33,260 nucleotides of DNA. It comes from Acidobacteriaceae bacterium (GTDB lineage Bacteria; Acidobacteriota; Terriglobia; Terriglobales; Acidobacteriaceae). The position numbers were made by a program, and so were the translations under genes. The stretch spans positions 1-33,260 of the forward strand of contig JASHTH010000331.1 in assembly GCA_030040655.1 (NCBI GenBank), in the 5' to 3' direction. Shown one piece after another: positions 17,173 through 26,585 of the stretch (the stretch's first letter is position 1; every line of letters begins with the position of its first letter). The notes below the pieces were generated by a model that was not told the origin of the DNA, ran no database searches, and was given only the letters and a program-made list of their open reading frames with translations.

Positions 17173-19008
17173 TCAGTTCGCGCCGAACGCCAGAAGCACA
17201 TTGCCTGGTGCCTCGCCAAAAGTGTCGTAACCGGAAAGAACATAGACGGTTCCGTCAACGACGACGGGACCGGCCACACTGATCGACCCGCCATGCGCTT
17301 GTACGTCATTGACCGTTTGGAAGTCGCGACCTGTATCGAAGTCCCACAGAACGACGCCATTCAGAGCCGAGTACGCGCGAATGTGACCATTGAGCGATCC
17401 CGAGAAGATCACTCCGGGAATGGCTGTAATGGCCGCTGTTTGCGCCGGACTGCAGGGCTTTCTCGCATCGCAGGGCGAAGGCGGCGCCGACCATATTTGC
17501 CTGCCTGTATCGAGTGACAACGCGAACAGTCCGCCGCCTTTCGAGGGATCGAGGCCAGTGCGAAGGAAGGATTCATCGGATATCGCCACGTATAGCCGCT
17601 TGGAATCCGTGGCAGGGCCCCATTCGATGCCTCCCAATACCCCGCCGGTTCCCAATTGAGCCTTCCATAGAAGCTTCCCGTTGCTGTCTGGATCAATGGC
17701 ATATACCGCGCCTGACTTCTGTGCGAGGAGCAGGACACGGCGGCCGCCGCGCCGCGACAACAGAATAGGTGATGCGCCAAAGTCGAAGTCAGGACCACCA
17801 GTGTCGGGACAATTGTTCGATTCGGCCCTCACGCATGCCACGTTGAAGGTATCCCCAGCCAGGAACTGGTGAGACCACACGATTTTTCCGCTGTCGAGGG
17901 AGAGCGCCAGCACCGCGTCGCTGCGATCGGTGGCCGGGTCGGAATAATTGTCACCGGTCCCGACATACAGCATGTTCCTTTTCCGATCCAGCGTAGGCGC
18001 TGACCAAACGCCTGCTCCCGAGGGGCCGAGGCTCGGCGAGCCCCGTTTGTTGCTACGGGAAACGGAGGCGGGGTCATCGATTGTGTAGGTTTGCCAGAGA
18101 ATGTTGCCCGAGGAGGCATTCAAAGCCAGAATGCTGCCGCGGAAAGTGCAACAGACATAGCCAGGGGCCGTGGCCGTTCCTTCTTCGACCGAGGAAACCG
18201 TCACGAAGAGCCTGCCGTTGAAGTACTGCGGAGTCCCTGTGATCACGGCCGAGGGATGATTGTCGACGTGTTTCAGCCACACCGGCGCTCCAGTTGCTGC
18301 ATCCACGGCGTGAACGTTGGCACTGCTGTCGCCAAAGAAGACGAGCCTCCGGGCAGCGGGGGCGCCGATCGAAAGGCCGCTCCGCAGATCGGACGGCAAT
18401 TCGGTAGACCAATAGGTACAACCCGTTGCGGCGTCGACCGAATACAGCATCGTTCCTCCGCCGAAAACGACATGCCCGCTGTCGACCACCGGTTGCGCTC
18501 GCATGGCGGTAAGGTCCGGCACGCCGAACGCCCATTTCAATCGCAGGCGCGAAACCATCTCGGGCGTCAGTCCCGCCGCGCGAGCAGACTGGAAGCGCAG
18601 GTTCTCCAGCCCGCCGCCCCAACTTGTCCAGGATGGCGTTTGCGAGCCGGCGATGGACGTGCGGACCGTGCAGGGATTCGTGATCTTCAACGGATCGATC
18701 GACTCTGCAGTTTTTCGCCCCAGCAGCAGCGCAACCGCGCTCCGCTCTTGGGGGGATAGCTCAGCTGCCTGTTGCTTCATGATCCCCGTGTTCAAAACCT
18801 GAAGAATGTATGCGCTGGTCCGCTGCTGAAGAACGGAGCGTGAAGGGATGCGGGGGCCCTCGTGGTCGTGGCACGTGGCGCAGTGCCCGGCATACACGGC
18901 ATCCCCAGTATTCGGGTGATCCGCGCCGAATTTCGTCTGCGATTGGGCAGCGATGGAAACGGCGATGAAACACACCGCGCTCGCGATGCAGAATACAGTT
19001 TTCGGCAT
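17173..19008 (-). CDS. Cytochrome c-PQQ quinoprotein dehydrogenase (polyvinyl-alcohol-dehydrogenase-like)
   Basis: About 611 aa from the ATG at 19008; this start gives a clean signal peptide (MPKTVFCIASAVCFIAVSIA, then AQSQ), while the longer start at 19059 lacks a ribosome-binding site. An N-terminal mono-heme cytochrome c domain has CATCH at about residues 43-47 and a candidate distal Met in TGIMKQQ. A PQQ-type propeller follows (GLENLRFQSARAAGLTPEMV, then repeated blades such as LYSVDAATGCTYW, LHAVDAATGAPVW-like and ALSLDSGKIVWSHQF). The heme-first order and the opening of the propeller resemble PVA dehydrogenase-type quinohemoproteins. It should oxidise an alcohol or sugar in the periplasm and pass electrons through its own heme. 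It converges with the importer operon and is a separate transcription unit. Confidence 0.85.
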   Translation of the reverse strand: MPKTVFCIASAVCFIAVSIAAQSQTKFGADHPNTGDAVYAGHCATCHDHEGPRIPSRSVLQQRTSAYILQVLNTGIMKQQAAELSPQERSAVALLLGRKTAESIDPLKITNPCTVRTSIAGSQTPSWTSWGGGLENLRFQSARAAGLTPEMVSRLRLKWAFGVPDLTAMRAQPVVDSGHVVFGGGTMLYSVDAATGCTYWSTELPSDLRSGLSIGAPAARRLVFFGDSSANVHAVDAATGAPVWLKHVDNHPSAVITGTPQYFNGRLFVTVSSVEEGTATAPGYVCCTFRGSILALNASSGNILWQTYTIDDPASVSRSNKRGSPSLGPSGAGVWSAPTLDRKRNMLYVGTGDNYSDPATDRSDAVLALSLDSGKIVWSHQFLAGDTFNVACVRAESNNCPDTGGPDFDFGASPILLSRRGGRRVLLLAQKSGAVYAIDPDSNGKLLWKAQLGTGGVLGGIEWGPATDSKRLYVAISDESFLRTGLDPSKGGGLFALSLDTGRQIWSAPPSPCDARKPCSPAQTAAITAIPGVIFSGSLNGHIRAYSALNGVVLWDFDTGRDFQTVNDVQAHGGSISVAGPVVVDGTVYVLSGYDTFGEAPGNVLLAFGAN

Positions 19009-19202
19009 CTTCTTATCGACCTCTGGGAGAATCGGAATAACTATTACACACACAGCCATTGATCGGATACAGGGAGCAATTTCGGCTCTGCGATAGAATT
19101 CGGGCGTCTCGAATCCGACTCAGAGCGAGGGTTCGATGGGACCTCTCGAAAAGCATCAAGGATTGCCGATCAGGTTCCGAATGCGATAAAGCTGGCATTG
19201 CG

Positions 19203-19244
19203 GTGGCTTCATGAATGTGGGTTCATGACTGTGGCTTCACGATG
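19203..19244 (+). repeat. Three 14-bp tandem repeats upstream of the permease gene
   Basis: Three consecutive imperfect copies of a 14-base unit: GTGGCTTCATGAAT, GTGGGTTCATGACT and GTGGCTTCACGATG. They end 53 bases before the ATG at 19298. Repeats of this period could be a regulator-binding array; helical phasing (14 bp) is not ideal, so it may be a slippage product. Confidence 0.5.
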
Positions 19245-19297
19245 AGCGACGTCATTTCCGCTTAGAGCCTTCCTTCGTGTGCGACGATCGTTACACG

Positions 19298-20734
19298 ATG
19301 CCTGAAACGGAAATCCAATCCCAGTCGCAGCACGGTCTGCGGCGTCAGCTGAGTCTCCGCGATCTTGTGCTGGCGCAGGTATTGTGCGTGGTGGGAAGTT
19401 CCTGGGTGGGGGTGGCAGCAGGGCTCGGCCGCGCGCAGATGCTCTTTTGGCTCGGCGCCATGCTCGCGTTTTATCTGCCCATGGCGTTGTCGGTCATCGG
19501 TCTCAATCGTGAACTGCCTCTCGAAGGCGGGCTGTATGTGTGGGCGCATCGCGCATTCGGCGACCTGGGTGGCTTTCTCACCGCATGGAACATCCTGATC
19601 TATGCCATCGCTGTAACGGCGGCGATTCTCTACGCCGTGCCCACTGAGATTTCATATCTTATCGGACCGTCAGCGTCGTGGCTGCCGGAGAATCGTCTGG
19701 TCTCGCTCGCAATCGTGACCGCGACCGTTGCTGGCGTGACGCTGGCGGCGATGCTCGGGCTGGATGTGGGCAAATGGGTGCAGAATATCGGCGGAGTGGC
19801 GATCCTGGTCGTTTTCGTAGTGCTCATCCTAATGCCGCTTTGGGGCCTGGCGCGTCATCAAACCATGCTTTGGTCGCCACTATCGTTTGCGGCTCCCCCG
19901 CGCGATCTGCGCACCATGTCGCTCTTCGGCCAGATCATGTTCGGTGGACTGTGCGGCCTGGAGTACGTGGCCATTCTCGCCGGGGAAAGCAGGCGGCCGG
20001 CGCGAACCATCGGCCAATCGGTGTGGATTGCCTCCCCCATTATCTGCGCCATGTTCATCCTGGGCACCAGCACGGTGGTGGCGTACGTGCCGCAGAACTC
20101 AATCGACTTCATCGCGCCCATTCCGCAAACTATGCGCGCCGCGCTCGGCCAGACCGGCTTGGGCAATCTGATCGCGATGACCGCGATCTTCCTGGTCGAG
20201 GTGCGACTGCTAGGTGCGGCGAGCATGCTCTTCACCGGCGCAACGCGCCTGCCGATGGCAGCGGGCTGGGATGAGCTGGTGCCGCGCTGGTTCGCGCGCC
20301 TCCATCCGAGATGGCGCACGCCGGTGAACTCCATCGCGTGCATGAGCCTGTTGATCCTCCTGCTGCTAGTGCTGGCCAGCGTTGGTGTACATGCACAGGA
20401 GGCGTATCAACTACTATCGAATGCCAGTACCACGCACTATGAGATTGCCTATCTGGTCATGTTCGCCGTGCCTCTGATGGGACGAGCGGCGCTGCGCAGG
20501 CAACTTCCAATGTGGCTCAAGATCGCGTCGGTTGCCGGCGGGATTTCGACGCTCTTCAGCCTCCTCATCTCGGCTTATCCGTTTGTCACCGTGGTAGACG
20601 CGCGCGCCTACGCGATCAAAATCGTGGGCACGGTGCTGGTGAGCAATTGCATCGCGCTGGGGTTCTATTGGGTACGGACAAGATTCCCGAGGCGCAGGCA
20701 GATTGAGAATGCGAGTAGATCGAGCGAAGAGTGA
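19298..20734 (+). CDS. APC-superfamily amino acid permease
   Basis: About 478 aa from the ATG at 19298; a GTG at 19277 would add seven residues, and neither has a strong ribosome-binding site. The protein has about 12 hydrophobic helices. It starts LRRQLSLRDLVLAQVLCVVG, typical of TM1 in APC transporters, and shows LPLEGGLYVWAHRAFGDLGGFL near TM3 and the conserved cytoplasmic AGESRRPARTIGQSVW after TM6. It should be a cytoplasmic-membrane importer or exchanger of amino acids, coupled to an ion gradient or counter-substrate. The specific substrate is not visible. It is a single gene, converging with the Sel1 gene whose stop is 22 bp away. Confidence 0.88.
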   Translation: MPETEIQSQSQHGLRRQLSLRDLVLAQVLCVVGSSWVGVAAGLGRAQMLFWLGAMLAFYLPMALSVIGLNRELPLEGGLYVWAHRAFGDLGGFLTAWNILIYAIAVTAAILYAVPTEISYLIGPSASWLPENRLVSLAIVTATVAGVTLAAMLGLDVGKWVQNIGGVAILVVFVVLILMPLWGLARHQTMLWSPLSFAAPPRDLRTMSLFGQIMFGGLCGLEYVAILAGESRRPARTIGQSVWIASPIICAMFILGTSTVVAYVPQNSIDFIAPIPQTMRAALGQTGLGNLIAMTAIFLVEVRLLGAASMLFTGATRLPMAAGWDELVPRWFARLHPRWRTPVNSIACMSLLILLLLVLASVGVHAQEAYQLLSNASTTHYEIAYLVMFAVPLMGRAALRRQLPMWLKIASVAGGISTLFSLLISAYPFVTVVDARAYAIKIVGTVLVSNCIALGFYWVRTRFPRRRQIENASRSSEE

Positions 20735-20755
20735 GAATCTGAGTGGCAGATGGCG

Positions 20756-21399
20756 TTAATTCAGTAAATATTTTAGCTGCTCGCAGGACCACTGGTTCCC
20801 GCCGTCGCAAGCCTGGCGAAGAAGGCCTGCGCCTTTGGCGATGTCCCGCGAAACCCCGTAACCCTTTGCGTAGCAGCATCCCAATTGGCCGCATGCCTCC
20901 ATATCTCCGCCATCGCAGGCCCTCTGAAAGAGCGAAACTGCTCGCGGGTAGTCCTGGGCGACGCCCTGACCATTAGCGTAGGTCGCTCCGAGCTCGCGGC
21001 ACCCGTCCATAATCCCGCCGTCGCAGGCCTGCTCGGCTGCGGGCTTTTCGCATCGGCGCCTTGCGGCAGACCGTATGCCCTGTAAATCGCGAAGGCGGAC
21101 AATCCGGTACCAAGCACCGCGAAGACAACGACGAGGACCGCAACGATTCGAAATCGTTCGATCCGTGCGGCTATCTTTTTCATCACGATTTCGTATTGTT
21201 GCATCTGCGTCAGGCCGCTGGTGTCCACATGAATCACCTCGGCAAGCGTCTTCTCGATGAGCTCCGGCCTCCTTGCCGGCGGAGCGGTCTCAATCCTTAG
21301 CCGAGTTTCCTGGTCGCGGTTTTTCAGATACGACGCCAACGCGGCGACGATGAACGCGCAGAGGGAGAAGCCCCCGAGACGTAACCGATGGCTCCCCAA
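20756..21399 (-). pseudogene. Membrane protein with Sel1 repeats, apparently frameshifted
   Basis: Two overlapping frames look like parts of one gene. The first (TTG at 21399, AGGG five bases upstream) encodes two membrane helices (LGGFSLCAFIVAALASYL; FRIVAVLVVVFAVLGTGL) separated by a charged segment, running to about AIYRAYGLPQGADAKSP. The second frame, shifted by -1, encodes Sel1/TPR-like repeats without an own start context: AEQACDGGIMDGCRELGATY, then repeats with ACDGGDMEACGQLG and ACDGGNQWSCEQL, ending at 20756. The Sel1 frame is open upstream of its ATG at 21010 well into the region shared with the first frame, so the shift probably falls at about 21010-21090. Possible causes are a true mutation, a sequence error, or less likely programmed slippage near GCGAAAAGC. 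The intact protein would be a membrane-anchored Sel1 scaffold of about 210 aa. Confidence 0.6.
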
Positions 21400-21654
21400 A
21401 TCGACCCTGGCACGGGGTTAACCCCCATTTTGTAGGTTGCCGAACTATATTACGGTGCCCCGTCCGAATGGTCGCGTGGTCATATTGTCTTTGTGCTGCC
21501 CCACTCAGATGATCGCCCAACCATCGACTCGAATCCGGCAACTGAATGCTTAGGAAGACGGCAAGCTCGCCACTCAGGAGACAGAGGCGTGCGCGGCCAA
21601 CAGATAGTGGAAGCGCGCTCACTTTGGCAATGGAAAATCGTAGAGATTCTCCAT
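21400..21654 (-). promoter_or_regulatory. Upstream region of the Sel1 gene with a perfect 12-bp palindrome
   Basis: No gene was recognised in these 255 bases. GGGGTTAACCCC at 21414-21425 is a perfect palindrome ending 15 bases upstream of the TTG start, well placed for an operator near the ribosome-binding site. A TAATAT run on the minus strand at about 21450 could be a -10 element, with no good -35. Confidence 0.3.
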
Positions 21655-23061
21655 TTAACTCCTCCACGGAGGCAGCAGGCGTTTTTGCACCTTGCCGAGG
21701 GCGGTGCGGGGAAGGCTCTCAACAGCAATGAATCCGCGGGGAATCTTGAAGGACGCAAAGTTCCTCCGGCAGCGGGCTTCCATGTCTCCGGGGTCGAATG
21801 GCTTCCGCGCCACGATGTAGGCCACAGGCACTTCGCCTCGGACAGAATCGGGTCGACCAGCTACTGCCACTTCGGCCACCTCCTCCTGCTCCATGAGGAA
21901 ATCTTCAATCTCGCGAGGATAGATGTTGAAACCGCCGGAGATGATCAGGTCGCTCTTGCGGCCAAGCAATGTGTAGTACCCGTCGCCGGAGACTTCTCCC
22001 ATGTCGCCGGTACGAAACCAACCGTTGTCGAATGCCTCTGCGCTGGCGTCAGGGCGGCGCCAGTAGCCGGCAAATACATTGGAACCGCGCAACTGGACTT
22101 CGCCCTCGACCAGGCGCACGGAAATGCCTGGCAGAGGCATGCCGACAGTGCCCGGGCGGCGTTCCCCACGATAAGGATTGGAGATGTTCATGAGTGTTTC
22201 CGTCATGCCGTAGCGCTCGAGAATGGTGTGGCCGAAGCGCTCAAGGAATTCGTCCAGTACCTTCGCGGGAAGCGGGGCCGAACCGGATACGAAAAGACGC
22301 ATGAAGGACCCGATCTCACGTGCTTGTTCGAGAGGAAGGCCGAGGAGGCGAACGTAGATCGTAGGAACGCCGAAGAAGAGCGTCGGCCGGAACTCGAGGA
22401 ACTCGGCGGCGGCTTTGTGGTGCTCGAAGCGCTCAAGCAGCCGAACGCGGCATCCGCTCGCCAGCCAGCAGTGGATCCCATTTGCCAGGCCGTGGACATG
22501 AAAGAGCGGCAGAGCGAGCAGGAAGCGATCATCCGCAGTGATCTCCCAACACGATGTCAAGTTGAGAGCGTTGGTGAAAAAGTTGTTGTGCGTGAGTATG
22601 GCCCCCTTTGACGTACCGGTGGTTCCCGAGGTGTAGACGAGTGCCGCGGGTGAGTCTCCATCGAGGCTGGCCTGCACGGGCGCAGCAGATTCGGGGAGGT
22701 GTATCTCATCCAGGCGCCACACCGGGACACTGGCCGGTACGGCTTCGCGCGCCACAAGAGCCTTCGGCTCGGAGTCGGTGAGGATGAGCTGGATTTCTCG
22801 TTCACGGTAGAGGATATTGACCGGCACAAAGATCACGCCCATGCGGATACAGGCCAGATAGAGATCGATGAATTCAACGCAATTCGAAAGATAAACGCAG
22901 AGTCGATCGCCGCGCACAAGGCCGCGTGCGGTCAGCAATGCGGCGGTGCGGTCGGCGCGGCTGTCGATCTGCGCGAAACTGAATGCCTGGTACCCAAACT
23001 CGAGAGCTATCTGATTGGCCCGGCCCTGAATCGTACGACCGAACAGATGATTGAGATTCAT
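21655..23061 (-). CDS. matB: Malonyl-CoA synthetase-like acyl-CoA ligase (MatB/ACSF3 type)
   Basis: About 468 aa from the ATG at 23061 (MNLNHLFGRT), the usual start of this family; in-frame ATGs at 23145 and 23175 add an Arg/Pro-rich lead. It is an adenylate-forming enzyme: the P-loop-like YTSGTTGTSKGA, the A5 motif RYGMTETLMNISNP, GWFRTGDMG, GRKSDLIISGGFNIYPREIE and the C-terminal Lys in PRTALGKVQKRLL. The segment TETLMNISNPYRGERRPGTVGMPLPG is close to MatB and human ACSF3, which activate malonate or methylmalonate with ATP and CoA. It is cytoplasmic. It stands alone: no malonyl-CoA decarboxylase (MatA) or dicarboxylate carrier lies beside it. Malonate is the likeliest substrate, but other short dicarboxylates are possible. 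Confidence 0.82.
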   Translation of the reverse strand: MNLNHLFGRTIQGRANQIALEFGYQAFSFAQIDSRADRTAALLTARGLVRGDRLCVYLSNCVEFIDLYLACIRMGVIFVPVNILYREREIQLILTDSEPKALVAREAVPASVPVWRLDEIHLPESAAPVQASLDGDSPAALVYTSGTTGTSKGAILTHNNFFTNALNLTSCWEITADDRFLLALPLFHVHGLANGIHCWLASGCRVRLLERFEHHKAAAEFLEFRPTLFFGVPTIYVRLLGLPLEQAREIGSFMRLFVSGSAPLPAKVLDEFLERFGHTILERYGMTETLMNISNPYRGERRPGTVGMPLPGISVRLVEGEVQLRGSNVFAGYWRRPDASAEAFDNGWFRTGDMGEVSGDGYYTLLGRKSDLIISGGFNIYPREIEDFLMEQEEVAEVAVAGRPDSVRGEVPVAYIVARKPFDPGDMEARCRRNFASFKIPRGFIAVESLPRTALGKVQKRLLPPWRS

Positions 23062-23224
23062 ACGGGATGGCGCGACTCCTCTTGGAGGAATGGTACCGAC
23101 AGGGCGGCGAGAAGCGCGAAGGCGGCCTAGGCGTCTACTAGCCATTTGTTTTTCCAAAAAAGAGCACGATCGCACACACTCGCGGTCTTTGGAGGTGCCG
23201 GGTAGTGGTGCAGTTTGAATCCTC

Positions 23225-23671
23225 TCACCTTACTATCGCAATTGAGCCCTTGGAAACCTGCTTCACTGAAAGCCATGCCGCCGCAATCAAGCACAATGTA
23301 ATCAGGGTTGAGAAGACGAGGGGTGTGGTGAAGGCGTATCTCCAGCTCAAAGCTGTGACTGCGACAAAGCAAATGGCGAGCGCCCACGCAATGCTTCGCA
23401 CGTGTGCCAAAGTCTCTGCAGGAAGTCCGCCCAGTAGCCACGCTAATACCGCCGCGAACAGAAGAAAAACGGAGAAAAAGAGCCCGAACGCGCTGAAGAA
23501 GTCCCAATAAGTCCGCGTAAACCCTTGCGCGTCAAAGTGGACGGAGCGCATTAACCCAAGAACCGCGTCCGCTCCCCATTCCGGGTTATTCTGGCGAAAC
23601 CCAAACGTATGTCCGGCGGCAAAAAGCAGTAGAAGAGCAGAGGCGATTCGATAAAACAGAGATGCTTTCAT
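23225..23671 (-). CDS. Small integral membrane protein with about four helices, function unknown
   Basis: A 148-aa protein with GGAG seven bases before the ATG. Hydrophobic segments lie at about residues 6-24, 58-82, 92-110 and 112-132, so it is probably a four-helix membrane protein. A conserved-looking GHTFGF motif follows helix 1. I do not recognise a family with certainty. It lies 100 bp downstream of the ADOP permease gene on the same strand and could be cotranscribed with it, although the gap is large enough for its own promoter. The MatB-like gene follows in the same direction. Confidence 0.75.
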   Translation of the reverse strand: MKASLFYRIASALLLLFAAGHTFGFRQNNPEWGADAVLGLMRSVHFDAQGFTRTYWDFFSAFGLFFSVFLLFAAVLAWLLGGLPAETLAHVRSIAWALAICFVAVTALSWRYAFTTPLVFSTLITLCLIAAAWLSVKQVSKGSIAIVR

Positions 23672-23777
23672 TCTTGTCTCCGAAGATCACGGCAGCGGGC
23701 ACCACTATCCTGCCGCGTAGGTTGAAGCTCTGTCCCTACCGTCAACAGAACAATCCGCGCTGAGGTTTTAAAGCGAC

Positions 23778-26216
23778 TCACTCGTTCCTGAGTGCAATCG
23801 CTGGATCGACCCTTGCGGAACGATTCGCTGGAATAGCGGCTGCCAAAACTGCCACGAACCCGAGACTGAAGACAGTCAACAGCAGAGATCCGGAAATGCC
23901 AGTGTTCATCGCGGCGAACGAATGTGTCAAAACCCGCCGCGCAGCAAGCGTGAGCACAAGACCTGCCACGATGCCAGCGCCAATCATCGTTAAGGATTGG
24001 CGCAAGATCATCGACACCACCTGCCAGCGCTGTGCGCCGAGAGCCATCCGTATCCCTACTTCAATGGTGCGCTGGGATACCGTAAAGCTAAGCAGACCAT
24101 AAATTCCAATCGACGCAAGAACAAGGGCCACGCCGCCAAACAGAGTCAGCAGCCACACCAATAGCCGCCTCGCGGCAAGCGAGTCGCTGACAAGGCTCTC
24201 CAATGTATGGATGTCGTAGACCGCCTCGAATCCATCCGATTCCTGCACCGCATTGTCTAGGGCAGCACGCATCGAATCCGGGGAAATCGTCGTCCGCACC
24301 ACAAAAGCTGCCTCGTTCGCCGCGCTCTGCGCCATCGATTGATAAACGACCCCACTGTTGTCGTCCGATTCCAGAGAATCGCGGCGAACATGCCCCACTA
24401 CTCCGACGACTTCCACCCAGGGAGCATTCGGATCGTCGCGAATATGCTGTCCGACGGGGTTCTGGCCTGGCCAATAAACTCGCGCCAGCACATCGTCGAT
24501 GACGGCTACTTTTGGGTGGCCGCTGCGATCGTCATCGTTGAACCATCTCCCGCGCAGCAGCGGAATCTGCATCGCCGCCAAATAGCCCGGTGTGGCCGAC
24601 CATAGGTCGCCATGCGGCCCTGGATCGTTGGGCCGCTTTGGCCGATCCTGGATCTCAAAGCTCTCCGACGGGTTCTGCCCACTGCCGAATGGAAGCGGGA
24701 AGACGGCCGCGGCAGCAACCACGCCGGGTTCCCGACTCAGGCGCGCCGTCACGGTCTGAAGAAAGTTGGCCACCTTTACCGGCTGATTGCGATAATTGCT
24801 CGCGTTCAAAGTTACGTTGCCGCTCAGAACTCCCCTGCTCTTGAATCCCGGATCGATGCGCTCGAGATGTCTGAGGCTGGAGAGAAACAGTCCGGCGCCG
24901 GCAACCAGCAAGAATGCTAAGGCAATCTCGATTGACACCAGCACCCCCCTGAAGCGTTGCCGCGCAGGGCCTGCAGTAGCGCCCTTGCTTTGCTCGGCCA
25001 GGCGCAGCGCCTTATACGATCGCGCAACTTGAAGGACCGGCGCAATCGCTGATAGCAGACAAGTGACCAAGCCGAATCCCGCAGCTGCAAACACCAGGCC
25101 GAGGTTATTCTCGACTGCGAATCCGGTTGCCAGGTCGTGTGGGATCGCCAGCATCAAGAGCTTCCCCATGGCCGGCCCTGAAGCAATCGCGATGAGAGTC
25201 GCCATTCCGGCCAGCATCGCGGTTTCCGTAACAAACTGCTGGGTGATCTGCCCCAAGGATGCGCCGAGCGCAGCGCGAATCGCCAACTCTTTCATCCGCG
25301 TCGAGGCCTTGGCCAGCATCAATCCAGAGATGTTCGCGCACGCAATCAGCAGAATGATCGCTACTACCGCGGACAGAACGAAAAGCGGCTTGCGCAGGTC
25401 TCCTGCGGCATTCTCGGTCAAGGGTTGTCCAAACATACCCCAACCCGAGCTCAGGGCGAAGCTGCCCGTCCCCTCGCGGCGAATCTCTTCTAGCCGCTTC
25501 TGATCGAGCGCGGCATTGAGCTGGACGACAGTCGCGCCCGGTCTGAGGCGTGCCACGGCGGCATCGTAGTCCTCGTTGAAACGGTTGCCGGCAGCGTACA
25601 CAGACGGCGCCAACCCCAGCGGAATCCACAACTGTTCGTTTCGCGGCCAATCGAAATCGCTCCGCATCACCCCGACAACGCGGTATGACTTTCCCTCCAG
25701 AAGCAGCGGTTGGCCTATCGCATCTTGCCGACCGCCGAAGAGCTCCTGCCAGGTCGAATAGCTGAGAACCACCTCCAGGTTCGAGCCCTTCTGGTCTTCC
25801 TCTGGAAGGAAAGTGCGGCCAACGATCGGCTGGGCGCCGAATACCTGAAACCATCTCCAGGTAATTAGTCCCACTCGCATGTGCCGTGTTCGGCCTGCAA
25901 AGGTCGCATTGAAGCTGCCCGTCTGAACCATCGCGGCCGACTCGACGATGGTGTTCAGAGATTCCGCATCAGCAAGGTCCGGCGCGGAGACCCCAGCGTT
26001 CGGTATATTGAGATGGCCATAGCGAGCGTAGATTGAAACGACGCGCCCCGGGTCATCCACGCCCGCCGGGTGCAGAAGGACCGCCTGAACAACGCTGAAG
26101 ATTGCCGTGTTCGCGCCCACTCCCAGAGCCAGAGTGAGGATTGTAACCATTGCAAAGGCCGGCGTCCGCGACAGTTGCCGCGCGCCGAAGCGTAGATTCC
26201 GGACCAGACCCTGCAT
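23778..26216 (-). CDS. ABC transporter permease, acidobacterial ADOP type (MacB/FtsX)
   Basis: An 812-aa membrane protein. The start LVRNLRFGARQLSRTPAFAM is the usual opening of acidobacterial duplicated orphan permeases (ADOP). TM1 (about 20-42) leads to a large periplasmic MacB_PCD domain (about 45-240), then an FtsX module with three helices (about 275-400), a second periplasmic domain (about 430-650) and a C-terminal FtsX module (about 690-800). The last includes LASIGIYGLLSFTVSQRTIEVGIRMALGA, typical of MacB. There is no ATPase gene beside it, hence orphan. AGGAGG stands five bases before the ATG. Members are thought to act in export or cell-envelope mechanotransmission; the substrate is unknown. 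Such genes often pair with PadR regulators; here the nearest regulator is a TetR protein. Confidence 0.9.
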   Translation of the reverse strand: MQGLVRNLRFGARQLSRTPAFAMVTILTLALGVGANTAIFSVVQAVLLHPAGVDDPGRVVSIYARYGHLNIPNAGVSAPDLADAESLNTIVESAAMVQTGSFNATFAGRTRHMRVGLITWRWFQVFGAQPIVGRTFLPEEDQKGSNLEVVLSYSTWQELFGGRQDAIGQPLLLEGKSYRVVGVMRSDFDWPRNEQLWIPLGLAPSVYAAGNRFNEDYDAAVARLRPGATVVQLNAALDQKRLEEIRREGTGSFALSSGWGMFGQPLTENAAGDLRKPLFVLSAVVAIILLIACANISGLMLAKASTRMKELAIRAALGASLGQITQQFVTETAMLAGMATLIAIASGPAMGKLLMLAIPHDLATGFAVENNLGLVFAAAGFGLVTCLLSAIAPVLQVARSYKALRLAEQSKGATAGPARQRFRGVLVSIEIALAFLLVAGAGLFLSSLRHLERIDPGFKSRGVLSGNVTLNASNYRNQPVKVANFLQTVTARLSREPGVVAAAAVFPLPFGSGQNPSESFEIQDRPKRPNDPGPHGDLWSATPGYLAAMQIPLLRGRWFNDDDRSGHPKVAVIDDVLARVYWPGQNPVGQHIRDDPNAPWVEVVGVVGHVRRDSLESDDNSGVVYQSMAQSAANEAAFVVRTTISPDSMRAALDNAVQESDGFEAVYDIHTLESLVSDSLAARRLLVWLLTLFGGVALVLASIGIYGLLSFTVSQRTIEVGIRMALGAQRWQVVSMILRQSLTMIGAGIVAGLVLTLAARRVLTHSFAAMNTGISGSLLLTVFSLGFVAVLAAAIPANRSARVDPAIALRNE

Positions 26217-26272
26217 GCGATCCTCCTGCCGATTGGTGCCGGATTGACGGCACGTCCTTCGCCAAACGAGAC

Positions 26273-26365
26273 TTCCGAATTCGTTGGCATTTCAACGCAA
26301 AGTGTCCGTCTGAACCGGGAATTTGATGTTCATTTTCATAACATCCCGTCCGGATTCGGACAGAG
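26273..26365 (-). repeat. 93-bp repeat (copy 1) upstream of the ADOP gene, with an inverted repeat
   Basis: This sequence recurs at 28793-28885 with five mismatches, all in the middle 60 bases. Weaker similarity continues about 25 bases further. It contains GTCCG-GATT-CGGAC (26348-26361), a 14-base near-palindrome of operator type. The copy lies 57-149 bases upstream of the ADOP start, in its probable promoter region. The conserved piece could be a regulator-bound promoter carried with ADOP genes or the end of a mobile element. Confidence 0.6.
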
Positions 26366-26446
26366 AACGACTTTCGAGGATTCCCCCGCCGGCTTTCGTT
26401 TCCCTTGCGAAACTATGCGCATGGCAATAAGCAGAAGGTCATGACC

Positions 26447-26585
26447 CTATCGGCTCATGAGTTTTTGCGCCGATTCCTTCTCCATGTCCAATCCGTGGAA
26501 CTCGTATGCATCCGGCACCTCGGCCTGTTCGCGAACCGCAACCTTGGCGCAGCACTGGAACGCTGCCGCACACTGCTCGTCACTT
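26447..26585 (-). pseudogene. Coding-like remnant overlapping the TetR stop
   Basis: Open frame of about 45 codons without a credible start, reading DEQCAAAFQCCAKVAV, later VPDAYEFHGLDME, and ending SAQKLMSR before a stop at 26447. Its amino-acid make-up looks protein-like rather than random. I do not recognise it. It may be the C-terminus of a gene that once followed tetR, or chance. Confidence 0.2.
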
